Shown here piece after piece: positions 1 through 9,472 of a stretch of 64,000 nucleotides of DNA. The stretch's first letter is position 1. Each line of letters starts with the position of its first letter. Source of the stretch: Pseudobutyrivibrio xylanivorans. GTDB lineage: Bacteria > Bacillota > Clostridia > Lachnospirales > Lachnospiraceae. The DNA lies in contig NZ_VTVE01000004.1 in assembly GCF_010906925.1 (NCBI RefSeq), forward strand, positions 124,001-188,000. The letters are read 5' to 3'. The position numbers and the translations under genes are program-made. Below the pieces are notes generated by a model. It was not told the DNA's origin and did no database searches. It saw nothing but the letters and a program-made list of their open reading frames with translations.

Positions 1-631
1 TAAAGAGACGGGTAAGGTAGCTCCTGTTGAGTCCTAAGGCTGATGCCACCTGCTCGATTTTTACTGGCTCAGAATATTTTAGCTGTATGTAGGAAATGGC
101 ATTTTTAACATATCGCAGAGAATTACTTACTGTTATTTCTTCTTTTCTAGAAGAATTCTCAATCATATAATCGCATATACGATATAGGTTTCCTATACAG
201 TAGTATTGTCTTTTGTAATTTTTCAGAGTATCAAGTGCCAGCTCTGTAATAACTCGAGAATCTGAGACAGGAGTGTATACTGGATGTTCCGGAGTCAGTC
301 CAGCCTCTTTAAGCATAAGTGGTATCTTAGGTCCTCCAATAATAAACCATATATACTCCCATGGATCATCCTTGTCCGCCTGGTAAAAGCAGCGGTAGTT
401 TTCTGGAATGAGAAAAATCTGGTCCTTGTGGATGTCATATTGCTTGTTATTGATTCGAAGTATTCCCTTGCCCTTTTTAATAATGTGAATAATGATACGA
501 TTTTTAACAAGATGCTCGTAAGAATAAAGAGGTGTGCACTTGTTACGGCCTACCTCGTAGAGATATAAATCGTCAGAATCTTCGTAGTTGACAAACTTAC
601 GGAAGTCACATCCGTTCGCCTTTAACCCCAT
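1..631 (-). CDS. AraC-family transcriptional regulator, 3' end cut by window edge
   Basis: Reading the complement from an ATG at 629-631 gives an open frame of about 210 codons that runs off the left edge. The first ~150 residues resemble the cupin-like sugar-sensing domain of AraC regulators (IIKKGKGILRINNKQYDIHK, then IPENYRCFYQA). The end of the visible part (VKNAISYIQLKYSEPVKIEQ, then VASALGLNRSYLTRLF) is the first helix-turn-helix of an AraC DNA-binding domain; the second HTH lies outside the window. A GGGGG ribosome site sits just upstream of the start. It is divergent from the alpha-galactosidase at 793, so by analogy with RafR/MsmR it probably activates the locus in response to alpha-galactosides. 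Ligand and targets are inferred. Confidence 0.85.
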   Translation of the reverse strand, partial: MGLKANGCDFRKFVNYEDSDDLYLYEVGRNKCTPLYSYEHLVKNRIIIHIIKKGKGILRINNKQYDIHKDQIFLIPENYRCFYQADKDDPWEYIWFIIGGPKIPLMLKEAGLTPEHPVYTPVSDSRVITELALDTLKNYKRQYYCIGNLYRICDYMIENSSRKEEITVSNSLRYVKNAISYIQLKYSEPVKIEQVASALGLNRSYLTRLF

Positions 632-792
632 ATAATTATTCCCCCTTTTACATGTGTAGGAATATTATATCACATTTTGACATTGTTTTATCAAATTATA
701 CCATTAGTGACTTTTTGTTTTTAAGTTACACTAAACATAACTTCTAGGAAGTAAAAAGGTATAGACATAAGCGAAAGGGAAAGGTTTAGCAG
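632..792. promoter_or_regulatory. divergent promoter region between araC-type regulator and alpha-galactosidase
   Basis: AT-rich 161-bp gap between two divergent genes. On the minus strand a TATAAT hexamer (plus-strand ATTATA at 664-669) is well placed to serve the regulator gene. On the plus strand TTGACA at 677-682 is a good -35 match but has no convincing -10 at normal spacing. The binding site of the regulator would be expected here; I could not define its half-sites. Confidence 0.4.
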
Positions 793-2994
793 ATGAACAT
801 TATTTGGCATGAAAAAAGTAAGCAATTTCATTTGTTTAACGATGAGTTAAGCTACATTATTGGGGTTTCTCCGATAGGTGAGCTTGGAAATATTTATTTT
901 GGAAAAGCTATTCACGACAAGGAAGATATGTCCTATGTGGTCAATAGATTTTCTCTACCTAATGTACCAGTTGATGCGGATACAGAGAGCTACTCAATGG
1001 AGTTGAATCGTCAGGAGTACCCATCTTTTGGAACTACTGATTTTGGTACTTCAGCATTTGAGGTAGAGATTTCAAATGGCTCAAAAGTCAGTTCTTTTGT
1101 GTACAAAGACCACAAGATTTATAAGGGAAAGCAGCCACTAGAGGGCCTTCCAGCTACTTATGCTGATGATAGTGAGGCCATGACTCTTGAGATTTATTTG
1201 GAAGATGTGGTTGCCAAAACAACACTTGCTCTTTCCTACACTCTATTCAATAGATATCCGGTAGTAACAAGGCATGCAAAGTTTACTAATATTGGTCCCT
1301 CCAAAGTAAAGTTAACAAAAGCGCTAAGTGCATGTCTTGACTTACCGGATCAAAACTATCAGTGGATGCAGTTTTCTGGAGCTTGGGCTAGAGAGCGAAC
1401 ACCAATAGTAAAAAATCTTGGACCTGGTTCTGTTTCAATAGAAAGTAAGAGAGGTATTTCAAGTGCCAACCAGAATCCATTTATAATAATAAAAAGACCT
1501 AACACTGATGATTTTATAGGTGAGGCAATAGGATTTTCATTTGTGTACAGCGGTAATTTCCTGGCACAGGCCGAAGGGGATACATTTGGCCGCATGAGAG
1601 TACTAATGGGAATCAACCCAGATAGATTTACATGGATCCTTGAAAATGGGCAGTCATTTGAGACTCCTGAGGTGGTAATCGCCTATAGTGATTCAGGACT
1701 CAACTACCTTAGCCAGACCTATCACAGCCTATATAATAACAACCTGGTAAGGGGAAAATGGAAGAACACTCCAAGGCCTATTCTCATTAACAACTGGGAA
1801 GCAACATTCATGGACTTTGATGAAGAAAAAATCCTTAAGATTGCCAGCAAGGCAAAGGAAGCAGGGATTGAGCTATTTGTCCTAGATGATGGCTGGTTCG
1901 GTGAAAGAGATGATGATTTTGCAGGCTTAGGAGATTGGGTTGAAAATCCAAAGAAGTTGCCACAGGGAATCCCTGGACTTGCACGTAAAATAGAATCTTT
2001 GGGAATGAAATTTGGTTTCTGGATTGAGCCTGAGATGGTGAACCCAGACAGCAATCTATATAGAAAGCATCCTGAGTGGGCACTTTCTACACCGGGAAGA
2101 AAAGCATCTCTTGGAAGACATCAGATGGTACTTGATTATTCTCGACCAGAGGTTGTGGATTACATATACGGAATGCTTCACAAGATTATTTCAAATGCCC
2201 CAATTAGCTATATTAAGTGGGATATGAACAGATCACTTACAGAAGTTTACAGCGCAGACATTCCTGCTGAGCAGCAGGGGATGGTTTATCATCGCTATGT
2301 TATGGGCGTTTACAGCTTGTACGAGAGATTGAGAAATGACTTCCCAGATATTTTATTTGAGTCATGTTCATCAGGTGGAAATAGATTTGATGCAGGTATG
2401 CTGTACTATGCACCACAAGCGTGGTGTTCAGACAACACAGACGCCATTGATAGAATCAGGATTCAGTATGGAACCTCTTATGGATATCCAGTTTCATCAA
2501 TAGGTGCTCATGTGTCAGCTGTGCCAAATCAACAGACAGGCAGAACTACATCAATTGAGACTCGTGCCAATGTGGCCTACTTTGGAACATTTGGCTATGA
2601 ATTGGATTTGAACCACGTAAGCCATGAGGAGTTTGAACTGGTAAAGAGTCAGGTTCAATTTATGAAAGAATACAGACAGCTATTTCAGTTTGGTACTTTC
2701 TACAGATTGAGATCTCCTTTTGAAGCTGATCAGGCAGCATGGATTGTGGTTTCAGAAGATAAAGAAAAAGCTATTTTTGGATTCTATTGCATGAGATCAA
2801 ATGTGACCATGCTTCCAGGATTCTTAAAGTTAGATGGTCTTTCGGCAGACAAGGTATACGTTCTTAATGATGAGGAATATTTTGGAGATGAGTTGATGAA
2901 TCTTGGAGTCACCCTAACGAAACTCAGTAATAATGGTTTAAGTACAGGGCAAGACTTTATATCTTATGTGGAGGTCTTGGAAGCTAAAAAGTAA
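793..2994 (+). CDS. alpha-galactosidase, GH36 (melibiase type), cytoplasmic
   Basis: A 733-residue protein, the usual length of bacterial GH36 enzymes such as AgaA, RafA and MelA. It hydrolyses terminal alpha-1,6-galactose from melibiose, raffinose and stachyose. Family blocks are clear: LFVLDDGWFGERDDD, FGFWIEPEMVNPDSNLY, YIKWDMNRSLTE with predicted nucleophile Asp477, FESCSSGGNRFD, and WCSDNTDAIDR with predicted acid/base Asp547. The N-terminal ~320 residues are the beta-supersandwich typical of the family. There is no signal peptide, so it acts on imported sugars. Start ATG 793 follows GAAAGGGAAAGG. It is the first gene of the alpha-galactoside locus, upstream of the sugar-binding protein. 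Confidence 0.95.
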   Translation: MNIIWHEKSKQFHLFNDELSYIIGVSPIGELGNIYFGKAIHDKEDMSYVVNRFSLPNVPVDADTESYSMELNRQEYPSFGTTDFGTSAFEVEISNGSKVSSFVYKDHKIYKGKQPLEGLPATYADDSEAMTLEIYLEDVVAKTTLALSYTLFNRYPVVTRHAKFTNIGPSKVKLTKALSACLDLPDQNYQWMQFSGAWARERTPIVKNLGPGSVSIESKRGISSANQNPFIIIKRPNTDDFIGEAIGFSFVYSGNFLAQAEGDTFGRMRVLMGINPDRFTWILENGQSFETPEVVIAYSDSGLNYLSQTYHSLYNNNLVRGKWKNTPRPILINNWEATFMDFDEEKILKIASKAKEAGIELFVLDDGWFGERDDDFAGLGDWVENPKKLPQGIPGLARKIESLGMKFGFWIEPEMVNPDSNLYRKHPEWALSTPGRKASLGRHQMVLDYSRPEVVDYIYGMLHKIISNAPISYIKWDMNRSLTEVYSADIPAEQQGMVYHRYVMGVYSLYERLRNDFPDILFESCSSGGNRFDAGMLYYAPQAWCSDNTDAIDRIRIQYGTSYGYPVSSIGAHVSAVPNQQTGRTTSIETRANVAYFGTFGYELDLNHVSHEEFELVKSQVQFMKEYRQLFQFGTFYRLRSPFEADQAAWIVVSEDKEKAIFGFYCMRSNVTMLPGFLKLDGLSADKVYVLNDEEYFGDELMNLGVTLTKLSNNGLSTGQDFISYVEVLEAKK

Positions 2995-3129
2995 TATCAC
3001 AAAATGACATCAAAAGAACACGAAATACCATGCCTAAAGGAAGCTATATAAACTATGATTTAACTATAGTAATAACTAAGTATTGAGGGAATAAGAGAGA
3101 GGTAGTATTTACTAAAGGAGGTTATGTTT

Positions 3130-4428
3130 ATGAAGAAAAAAGTCATTGCTATCTTACTTAGTGCAGTTACAGCCCTATCCATGATTGGATGTGGTGGCAG
3201 CTCAGATGCACCAGCAGCCGGGGGAGACGGCGCTGAAAGTCTTGGCGGTAGCGTTGAAGGCGAACTTTCAATTGCAATCTGGGATGAGGGTCAAAGACCT
3301 GGTCTTCAGAAAATCGTTGATGAGTGGAGTGAGCAGTCAGGTGTTAAGGCAACAATTCAGGTTGTTGATTGGAATAACTACTGGACACTTCTCGAAGCAG
3401 GAGCAACAGGCGGTGAGCTTCCTGATGTATTCTGGATGCATTCGAATGTAGCTCAGAAGTACATGGAGAATGATCTTCTCCTTGATCTTACAGACAAGAT
3501 TGCTGAGAGCGACAAGATTGACATGAGCAATTATTATGAGGGTATCGTAAACTTGTATCAGTCAAATGGTAAGCAGTACGCTGTTCCAAAGGATATCGAT
3601 ACAATCGCTCTTTGGTACAACAAGACAATCTTTGATGAGATGGGTGTAGCTTATCCTGATGACACATGGACATGGGATGATTTTGCAGATGCAGCAGCTA
3701 AGCTTACAAATGATGAGCACTGGGGATTTGCATTAGCTCCAGGTAACAACCAGGAAGGTTACTACAACACAATCTACTCAATGGGTGGATATGTAATCAG
3801 TGATGACAAGAAGACATCTGGTATGGATGATCCTAATTCAATCAAGGGCGTAAAGCTCTTTACAGACATGATTGCAGCAGGTTCTTGCCCAGATCTTGCA
3901 ACAGTTTCTGAGACAGACCCTAACGAGCTTCTTTGCGCTGGAAAGACAGCTATGGCTATCAATGGTTCATGGATGCTTGCAGGTTACAGAGACAATGAGT
4001 ATGCAGCAGCAAACTGCGACATCGCAGTTCTTCCATACACAAACACTCCAGATGACCGCGTATCTATCTACAATGGACTTGGATGGGCAGCATCAGCAAA
4101 CGGCAAAAACACAGATGCAGCATGGTCACTTATCGAGTACCTTGGTTCAAAAGAAGGTCAGACAAAGCAGGCTGAGAACGGTGTTACAATGTCAGCATAC
4201 ATTGGTACATCTGATGCTTGGGTAAATAGTGTTGATTGCTTCAATCTTCAGGCATACATGGATATGCTTGATGCAAAGCTTGTATTTAGACCATACTCTA
4301 GAGATACAACAGTATGGGAAGACATGATGATTGAAAAGCTCCAGGATGCATGGACTGGCGCAACTCCTGTAGAGGATGTTTGCAAGGAAATTGCAGAAGA
4401 GATGAATGCAGCTTTAGCAGAAGAATAA
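3130..4428 (+). CDS. sugar ABC transporter substrate-binding lipoprotein (CUT1)
   Basis: About 432 residues; extracellular solute-binding family 1. The N-terminus MKKKVIAILLSAVTALSMIG is followed by Cys, a lipobox for membrane anchoring. The body shows the family pattern (LSIAIWDEG near the start, PDVFWMHSN, WTWDDFADAAAKLT, GWAASANGKNTDAAW). The ATG at 3130 is preferred to the one at 3124 because the AAAGGAGG ribosome site (3114-3121) lies 8 nt from the former and only 2 nt from the latter. It is followed by two matching permeases and flanked by two alpha-galactosidases, so the substrate is probably raffinose-family or melibiose-type sugar; specificity is inferred from context. Codon use looks strongly biased, as for a highly expressed gene. 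Confidence 0.93.
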   Translation: MKKKVIAILLSAVTALSMIGCGGSSDAPAAGGDGAESLGGSVEGELSIAIWDEGQRPGLQKIVDEWSEQSGVKATIQVVDWNNYWTLLEAGATGGELPDVFWMHSNVAQKYMENDLLLDLTDKIAESDKIDMSNYYEGIVNLYQSNGKQYAVPKDIDTIALWYNKTIFDEMGVAYPDDTWTWDDFADAAAKLTNDEHWGFALAPGNNQEGYYNTIYSMGGYVISDDKKTSGMDDPNSIKGVKLFTDMIAAGSCPDLATVSETDPNELLCAGKTAMAINGSWMLAGYRDNEYAAANCDIAVLPYTNTPDDRVSIYNGLGWAASANGKNTDAAWSLIEYLGSKEGQTKQAENGVTMSAYIGTSDAWVNSVDCFNLQAYMDMLDAKLVFRPYSRDTTVWEDMMIEKLQDAWTGATPVEDVCKEIAEEMNAALAEE

Positions 4429-4443
4429 TATTAGAGTTATGTG

Positions 4444-4475
4444 AATATGAGGGTGCGTTTTGGCACCCTCATATT
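4444..4475 (+). terminator. intercistronic stem-loop after the binding-protein gene
   Basis: Perfect 13-bp stem (4444-4456 with 4463-4475) and a 6-nt loop GTTTTG, in the 77-nt gap between binding protein and first permease. It is followed by ATTTAAAA rather than a real T tract, so it more likely stabilises the upstream mRNA or causes partial termination than stops transcription fully. That would give more binding protein than permease, a common arrangement in ABC sugar operons. Confidence 0.75.
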
Positions 4476-4505
4476 TAAAAAGATTTGTTTTAAAAGGAGA
4501 CTCAC

Positions 4506-5393
4506 GTGAAGAAGAAAATAACAGCTAGAGAAAAAAGCGAATTCTTCTGGGGATGGATATTCATTCTTCCTACAATGCTTGGACTTATAGTATTAAATAT
4601 TTATCCTATGATTGACACCATCAAGCAAAGCTTCTGCAAGATGGGTGATTTCGGTAGAGGTAGTCAATTCGTAGGTTTAGATAACTACAAAAAGGTTTTA
4701 GGTGATTCGGAAGTTTGGCAGGCTCTTTGGAACACAATTAAGTATGCAATTATAGAAGTTCCATTTTCAGTTGTAATAGCCTTGCTTTTAGCAGTATTAC
4801 TAAATAAGAAAATTAAAGGACGAAGTATGTTTAGAACAATATTTTTCCTTCCAATGGTTGTGGCACCAGCTGCAATTGCCATGGTTTGGAAATGGCTCTA
4901 CAACTCCAACTTCGGACTTATCAATAATATATTCCATATAAAGGTAAATTGGCTTTCTAATCCAAATCTTGCTATTTACTCACTGGCAATAATTGGTATT
5001 TGGTCAGTGCTTGGATACAACATGGTATTGTTTTTAGCTGGTCTTCAAGAGGTGCCAAAGGATTACTATGAGGCGGCAGCCCTTGATGGAGCAAATGGAT
5101 TTAACCAGCTTATTCATATTACAGTTCCTCTTATTTCGCCAACAATTTTCTTTGTACTTGTTACAAGAATTATTGGTGCTATGCAGGTATTCGATCTTAT
5201 CTATATGATGATTGATTTAAATAACCCAGCATGGAAAAAGACAGAGTCCCTTGTATTCCTTTTCTATAAGTACTCATTTGAGCAGAATAAAAAGGGATAT
5301 GGAGCTACTGTTGTTGTAGTTTTACTCGTTGTAATTATGATACTCACAGTAATTCAGCTCATTGGACAGAAGAAATGGGTTCACTACGAATAG
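4506..5393 (+). CDS. sugar ABC transporter permease (MalF/MsmF/UgpA type)
   Basis: 295-residue inner-membrane protein with six predicted hydrophobic segments. The cytoplasmic EAA loop is plain (KDYYEAAALDGANGFNQLIH, then ITVPLISPT), the contact site for the shared ATPase. Start is a GTG at 4506, placed 5-6 nt after AAAAGGAGA. It forms a heterodimer with the next gene product. No ATPase gene is present in the locus, so the transporter presumably uses a multitask MsmK/MsmX-type ATPase encoded elsewhere, as is usual for CUT1 systems of Firmicutes. Confidence 0.93.
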   Translation: MKKKITAREKSEFFWGWIFILPTMLGLIVLNIYPMIDTIKQSFCKMGDFGRGSQFVGLDNYKKVLGDSEVWQALWNTIKYAIIEVPFSVVIALLLAVLLNKKIKGRSMFRTIFFLPMVVAPAAIAMVWKWLYNSNFGLINNIFHIKVNWLSNPNLAIYSLAIIGIWSVLGYNMVLFLAGLQEVPKDYYEAAALDGANGFNQLIHITVPLISPTIFFVLVTRIIGAMQVFDLIYMMIDLNNPAWKKTESLVFLFYKYSFEQNKKGYGATVVVVLLVVIMILTVIQLIGQKKWVHYE

Positions 5394-5403
5394 GAGCATG
5401 TAT

Positions 5404-6228
5404 ATGAAAAAGACAATTAGCAATTTTATTATGTATATAATTTTAATACTGGTGTCTATCACAATGCTTGTTCCTTTTGTTTGGATGTTTTTGACAGCAT
5501 TTAAAACAGTTTCAGAAACAATGCAGATTGACCCATTTGTAATTATTCCAAAGGTGTGGCAGGTTCAGAATTTTGAGAATGTTATCAAGGCAATGGATTT
5601 TGTAAGACTATATGCCAATACACTTGGTATGGTAGGCCTTAGAATCTTATTTGCAGTGGTTACAGCTTCCCTTAGTGGATATGCATTTGCCCGCCTTAAC
5701 TTCAAGGGTAAGAATGTAATGTTTGCCCTTGTACTTTTCCAGATGATGATACCGGTTCAGCTTTTCATTATCCCACAGTATGTAATGGTAAGTAATCTTC
5801 ACCTTACAAACTCAATTATGGGACTTGTTTTCCCCGGTATCGTTTCTGCTTTTGGAACATTCTTGCTTAGACAGGCATTTTTACAGCTTCCTAGAGATTT
5901 GGAAGAGGCAGCTCGACTTGATGGATGCAATATTCCACAGACATTTATGTATATCATGGCACCTCTTACCAGGTCAGCAATGGTAGCCCTTGGTATTTTC
6001 ACAGCTGTATTTGCTTACAAGGATTTGATGTGGCCAATGATTGTAGCGCCTGATAACAGAGCTACAACACTTGCAAGTGCTCTTGCAAAAATGAATGGTC
6101 AATATCAGCAGAAATACCCTGAGCTTATGATGGCGGCACTTATTTCATGTGTGCCAATGATAATTCTTTATATTATCTTCCAGAAGCAGTTTATCGAGGG
6201 TATTGCTACATCAGGCGGAAAGCTTTAA
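5404..6228 (+). CDS. sugar ABC transporter permease (MalG/MsmG/UgpE type)
   Basis: 274 residues from the ATG at 5404 (MKKTISNFIMYIILILV), chosen because TAGGAG at 5391-5396 lies 7 nt upstream; the ATG at 5398 is too close. Six membrane segments and the EAA motif (LPRDLEEAARLDGCNIPQTF, then MYIMAPLTRSA) identify the second CUT1 permease. It starts 10 nt after the stop of the first permease and is followed 12 nt later by a second alpha-galactosidase, so all belong to one transcription unit. Confidence 0.93.
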   Translation: MKKTISNFIMYIILILVSITMLVPFVWMFLTAFKTVSETMQIDPFVIIPKVWQVQNFENVIKAMDFVRLYANTLGMVGLRILFAVVTASLSGYAFARLNFKGKNVMFALVLFQMMIPVQLFIIPQYVMVSNLHLTNSIMGLVFPGIVSAFGTFLLRQAFLQLPRDLEEAARLDGCNIPQTFMYIMAPLTRSAMVALGIFTAVFAYKDLMWPMIVAPDNRATTLASALAKMNGQYQQKYPELMMAALISCVPMIILYIIFQKQFIEGIATSGGKL

Positions 6229-6240
6229 AGGAGGACCCAA

Positions 6241-8352
6241 GTGGATAAAAGACAGCAGATAATTCCATTAGGTGACATGAATGGAATTTACATAATTTCA
6301 GAAGAGGGAAGGGTTTCATTCTCCATCCTTCCTAACAATGAAGATGCGCTGTCCCTAGATAAAATTAATGAGGATCCCCTAGTGCAGATTTCATGCACAG
6401 GGGATTCTTCTGGTTTGGGATTCAGCGCAGGAGAAACTAGACACAACAGTGGACTAACTATGGATATGAAATATGAATCCATAGATGTAAAAGAAGATGG
6501 TGATGAAAAAACAGTCACCACTGTAACAAAGTCTGATAATGGTTTGGTTGCAAGGCATGTTGTGAAATTTACTCAGGGTAGTCGCGGAGTTAGAGTCCAC
6601 ACAGAGGTGTTAAATGAAGGCAAGGAGCCTGTAATGATAGAGGCCCTTTCATCAGTAAATATTACAGGCATCACTCCATACACCGATGATGCGGCAAGGG
6701 ATAGGCTTGTTCTTCACAGATACAGAAGCAGATGGAGCGCAGAGGGCCGTCATGAGACACGTACTATAGAGGAACTTTTACTGGAGCCATCTTGGGCTAA
6801 TTTTGGATTTAGATGCGAGAAGTTTGGCTGCCTTGGCTCTATGCCAATAAGAGGATTTTTCCCATTTGCAGCAATAGAAGATGTAGGAGCTAATGTGATG
6901 TGGGCCATTTCTCTAGCTTGCTCATCTTCATGGCAGTTTGAGATAACTCGCTCAGATAGTAACCTTAATCTCACCTGTGGCCTTGCTGATTTTGAGTTTG
7001 GCCATTGGAGAAAGGAACTAAGACCTGGAGAGGTATTTACATCTCCAGAGGCCTATATAACTGCTGTTGCTGGGAGTCTTGCAGATGTTGAAAGTGTAGA
7101 AACAAAGCTCATTGATAAGGCGTGTGATAGGCTTCTTGATGTGCAAAGAAGCAAGCTTCTTTCCCATCAGAGGGTAAGTGAACTTCCAGCTATTTTCAAC
7201 GAGTACTGCACCACTTGGGGCGAGCCTAGTGAACAGCAAATCAAGGAACTTTTATCTGTTATAAAGGGTTCGGACTTTAAGTATTTTGTCATAGATGCCG
7301 GATGGTATGCTGATGAGATAACAGGCTGGCAGGACAATATGGGTGACTGGAATGTGGCCAAGGATTTGTTTCCAAATGGTATGAAGCCTGTTGTTGAAAT
7401 GATAAATCAGGCTGGCATGGCGGCAGGAATCTGGTTTGAGCTGGAGACTGTTGGTAAGGATTCTAACATGGTGGATGACACTCCTCATCTTTTAACCCGT
7501 GATGGTAAGGTGGTTATTTCTGGAACTAGACGTTTCTGGGATATGAGACAGACTTGGGTAGAAGACTACCTTACTGAAAAGGTCATCAACTTTTTAAATG
7601 ACAATGGCTTTAAATATATCAAGATTGATTACAACGACACCATTGGCATGGGCTGTGATGGAGCTGAAAGCTACGGAGAAGGCTTGCGCCAATGTGTGGA
7701 GGCTACCAAAACATTCTTTAGAAAAATACGTAAATGCGTACCGGATATCGCTATAGAAATATGCTCTTCAGGTGGACACAGACTAGAGCCTAGCTTTATG
7801 GAACTAGGAGATTTTCTATCATTTTCCGATGCCCATGAGGAGAGGGAAATACCTGTTATAGCAGCTGATTTACAGAATCTGATACTTGCTCAAAAAAGCC
7901 AAATCTGGGCAGTGCTTCGCAAGGATGATGAGCCAAAACGTATAGCTTATTCTGTATGTGCAGGAATGTATGGAGTGCTTTGTATCTCAGGCGATGTTGA
8001 GGGCTTATCAAAGGAGAAGTGGAAGCTTGCAATTGATGGGGTTAGCTTTTATAAAAAGGTATCACCTATAATCGTAAGTGGCATCACAAAAAGATTTGGT
8101 CCATTCCAAAATTCCAACAGGGCCCTAAAAGATTACCAGGCATCTGTTAGATATTTCGAGAATAAAGCATTAGTTTTAGTTCATTCATTTGAGCATGAGG
8201 GTGTGCAACAGATACAGATTCCTCTAGATGGCAAATATCGTATATGCGATATTTATGAAGCCGGTGATCATGGAGTATCAATAGAAGGAAATAATATGGT
8301 TGTTTCCTTTAAGGAATCATTTGATGCCCTTGCAGTGTTGATAGAAAGATAA
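6241..8352 (+). CDS. second GH36-type alpha-galactosidase
   Basis: 703 residues with a GTG start 6241 after AAAGGAGGA. GH36/clan GH-D blocks are visible: FVIDAGWYADEITGWQDNMG, AGIWFELETVGKDS, YIKIDYNDTIGMGCDG (predicted nucleophile Asp463), IEICSSGGHRLEPSFMELGD and SFSDAHEEREIP (predicted acid/base Asp530). It differs markedly from the first GH36 enzyme: the SFSDAHE block and IDYN in place of WDMN put it in another subgroup. It may prefer a different linkage or oligosaccharide size. Cytoplasmic; no signal peptide. It is the last gene of the locus, followed by a strong terminator. Confidence 0.9.
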   Translation: MDKRQQIIPLGDMNGIYIISEEGRVSFSILPNNEDALSLDKINEDPLVQISCTGDSSGLGFSAGETRHNSGLTMDMKYESIDVKEDGDEKTVTTVTKSDNGLVARHVVKFTQGSRGVRVHTEVLNEGKEPVMIEALSSVNITGITPYTDDAARDRLVLHRYRSRWSAEGRHETRTIEELLLEPSWANFGFRCEKFGCLGSMPIRGFFPFAAIEDVGANVMWAISLACSSSWQFEITRSDSNLNLTCGLADFEFGHWRKELRPGEVFTSPEAYITAVAGSLADVESVETKLIDKACDRLLDVQRSKLLSHQRVSELPAIFNEYCTTWGEPSEQQIKELLSVIKGSDFKYFVIDAGWYADEITGWQDNMGDWNVAKDLFPNGMKPVVEMINQAGMAAGIWFELETVGKDSNMVDDTPHLLTRDGKVVISGTRRFWDMRQTWVEDYLTEKVINFLNDNGFKYIKIDYNDTIGMGCDGAESYGEGLRQCVEATKTFFRKIRKCVPDIAIEICSSGGHRLEPSFMELGDFLSFSDAHEEREIPVIAADLQNLILAQKSQIWAVLRKDDEPKRIAYSVCAGMYGVLCISGDVEGLSKEKWKLAIDGVSFYKKVSPIIVSGITKRFGPFQNSNRALKDYQASVRYFENKALVLVHSFEHEGVQQIQIPLDGKYRICDIYEAGDHGVSIEGNNMVVSFKESFDALAVLIER

Positions 8353-8356
8353 AAAG

Positions 8357-8395
8357 AATCCGCGATAGCCTTATATTGGCATCGCGGATTTTTAT
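8357..8395. terminator. bidirectional intrinsic terminator
   Basis: Stem AATCCGCGAT (8357-8366) with ATCGCGGATT (8381-8390), extended by GCC/GGC across a short AT loop, then TTTTTATTT. It separates convergent genes and can serve the alpha-galactosidase operon on the plus strand and the FliB-like gene on the minus strand. Confidence 0.88.
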
Positions 8396-9472
8396 TTAAA
8401 CAAGTGGATTCTCATCCATATATTCTTCAGTGTATAAGATATTAGGAATAGAGTGTTCTAGCTCTCTAGCATATAGATATGTCAGTCTAATTAAATCATC
8501 AAGTGTAATGTCACCAGTTCTCATAAAATGGGCTAGGGCCAGATCCTGTATATGAAGGCATGTGCAAACAGCCAGCTGGGCCTGCCCAAAATAAAACTCA
8601 TCATAAGCAGAACCACAGAAGTACGCGTAGATAAAATACAAAAGAATCTGCTCTAAAACTACAGATAATTCAACACCGTGACCTGCAAGACATTTGCACA
8701 TGGCAGCCTTTTCTTTGGAGACAGTATCTTTTGTGTAAATAGTCTCCTCTGTAACTGATAGAAGGTCACTAAACTCAGAAGTTGTAAACTCCCAGCCTTT
8801 CATCACATCAAACATAGCCTTTCTATTTTTAAATGTGAGATTGAGAGAAGCATAATCTGTATTTAAAATGCTATCTATATCAAGCTGATCTAAATCACCA
8901 TCCTCGAAGATGATATTATCGTAGGCATTTTGGAAGGTATCGGCAATACAGAGGATAAGGCCACCTCTATCCTTCAGGCTTAAGTTTCTATTCTGAATAA
9001 CATCCACAAACTTTTTTCTCAAAACCTGTAAGTATTTGTAGACCTCTTGCTCCCCTGCATCATAGTCCTCCAAATCTTTTTCTTCATCATCTTCTTCATA
9101 AAAGGATATGGAATCTTGCCTATTAAGTATAATTCTTGCCACTTCTGGACAGGATATGCTCAGGGAATACTCTCTGACATTTTGAAACTCTTCTATATGC
9201 CTAGGAAAAGTGGCGCATGTGCGGCACAAAATCCCCTCGCCATGTTTAAGAATAAGCTTGCAAAGACCATCCTCCCTTAAGTTGCGGCACATTTTATCCT
9301 CATCATAATTGAAGATTTCGTTTTCATAATCCACATTATCAATACCCATGGATTTATAGGCTGCCAGAGATTCCTCGTCAATCTCTATCTGCCAACCTCC
9401 GCAGCAAGTCTTAGGACACTTGTCTGCAATACATTTGAACTTTTCATAATAATCTGGATATAGTTTTTTCAT
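8396..9472 (-). CDS. FliB-like flagellin lysine-N-methylase family protein
   Basis: 358 residues. The N-terminal cysteine cluster FKCIADKCPKTCCGGWQIEI, followed by MCRNLREDGLCKL, RTCATFPRH and SISCPEVARIIL, is the hallmark of the FliB family, which methylates flagellin lysines in Salmonella and binds a metal or Fe-S centre through these cysteines. The rest is helical and acidic. No flagellar genes are nearby, and family members also occur in non-motile bacteria, so the substrate is uncertain. The gene stands alone, leftward, with its promoter region in the gene-free stretch at 9473-10263. Confidence 0.85.
   Translation of the reverse strand: MKKLYPDYYEKFKCIADKCPKTCCGGWQIEIDEESLAAYKSMGIDNVDYENEIFNYDEDKMCRNLREDGLCKLILKHGEGILCRTCATFPRHIEEFQNVREYSLSISCPEVARIILNRQDSISFYEEDDEEKDLEDYDAGEQEVYKYLQVLRKKFVDVIQNRNLSLKDRGGLILCIADTFQNAYDNIIFEDGDLDQLDIDSILNTDYASLNLTFKNRKAMFDVMKGWEFTTSEFSDLLSVTEETIYTKDTVSKEKAAMCKCLAGHGVELSVVLEQILLYFIYAYFCGSAYDEFYFGQAQLAVCTCLHIQDLALAHFMRTGDITLDDLIRLTYLYARELEHSIPNILYTEEYMDENPLV

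Noticed and set aside
284-568. Plus-strand open frame in the first 600 bp
   Set aside because: It is antisense to a clear AraC-type regulator whose frame extends off the window edge.
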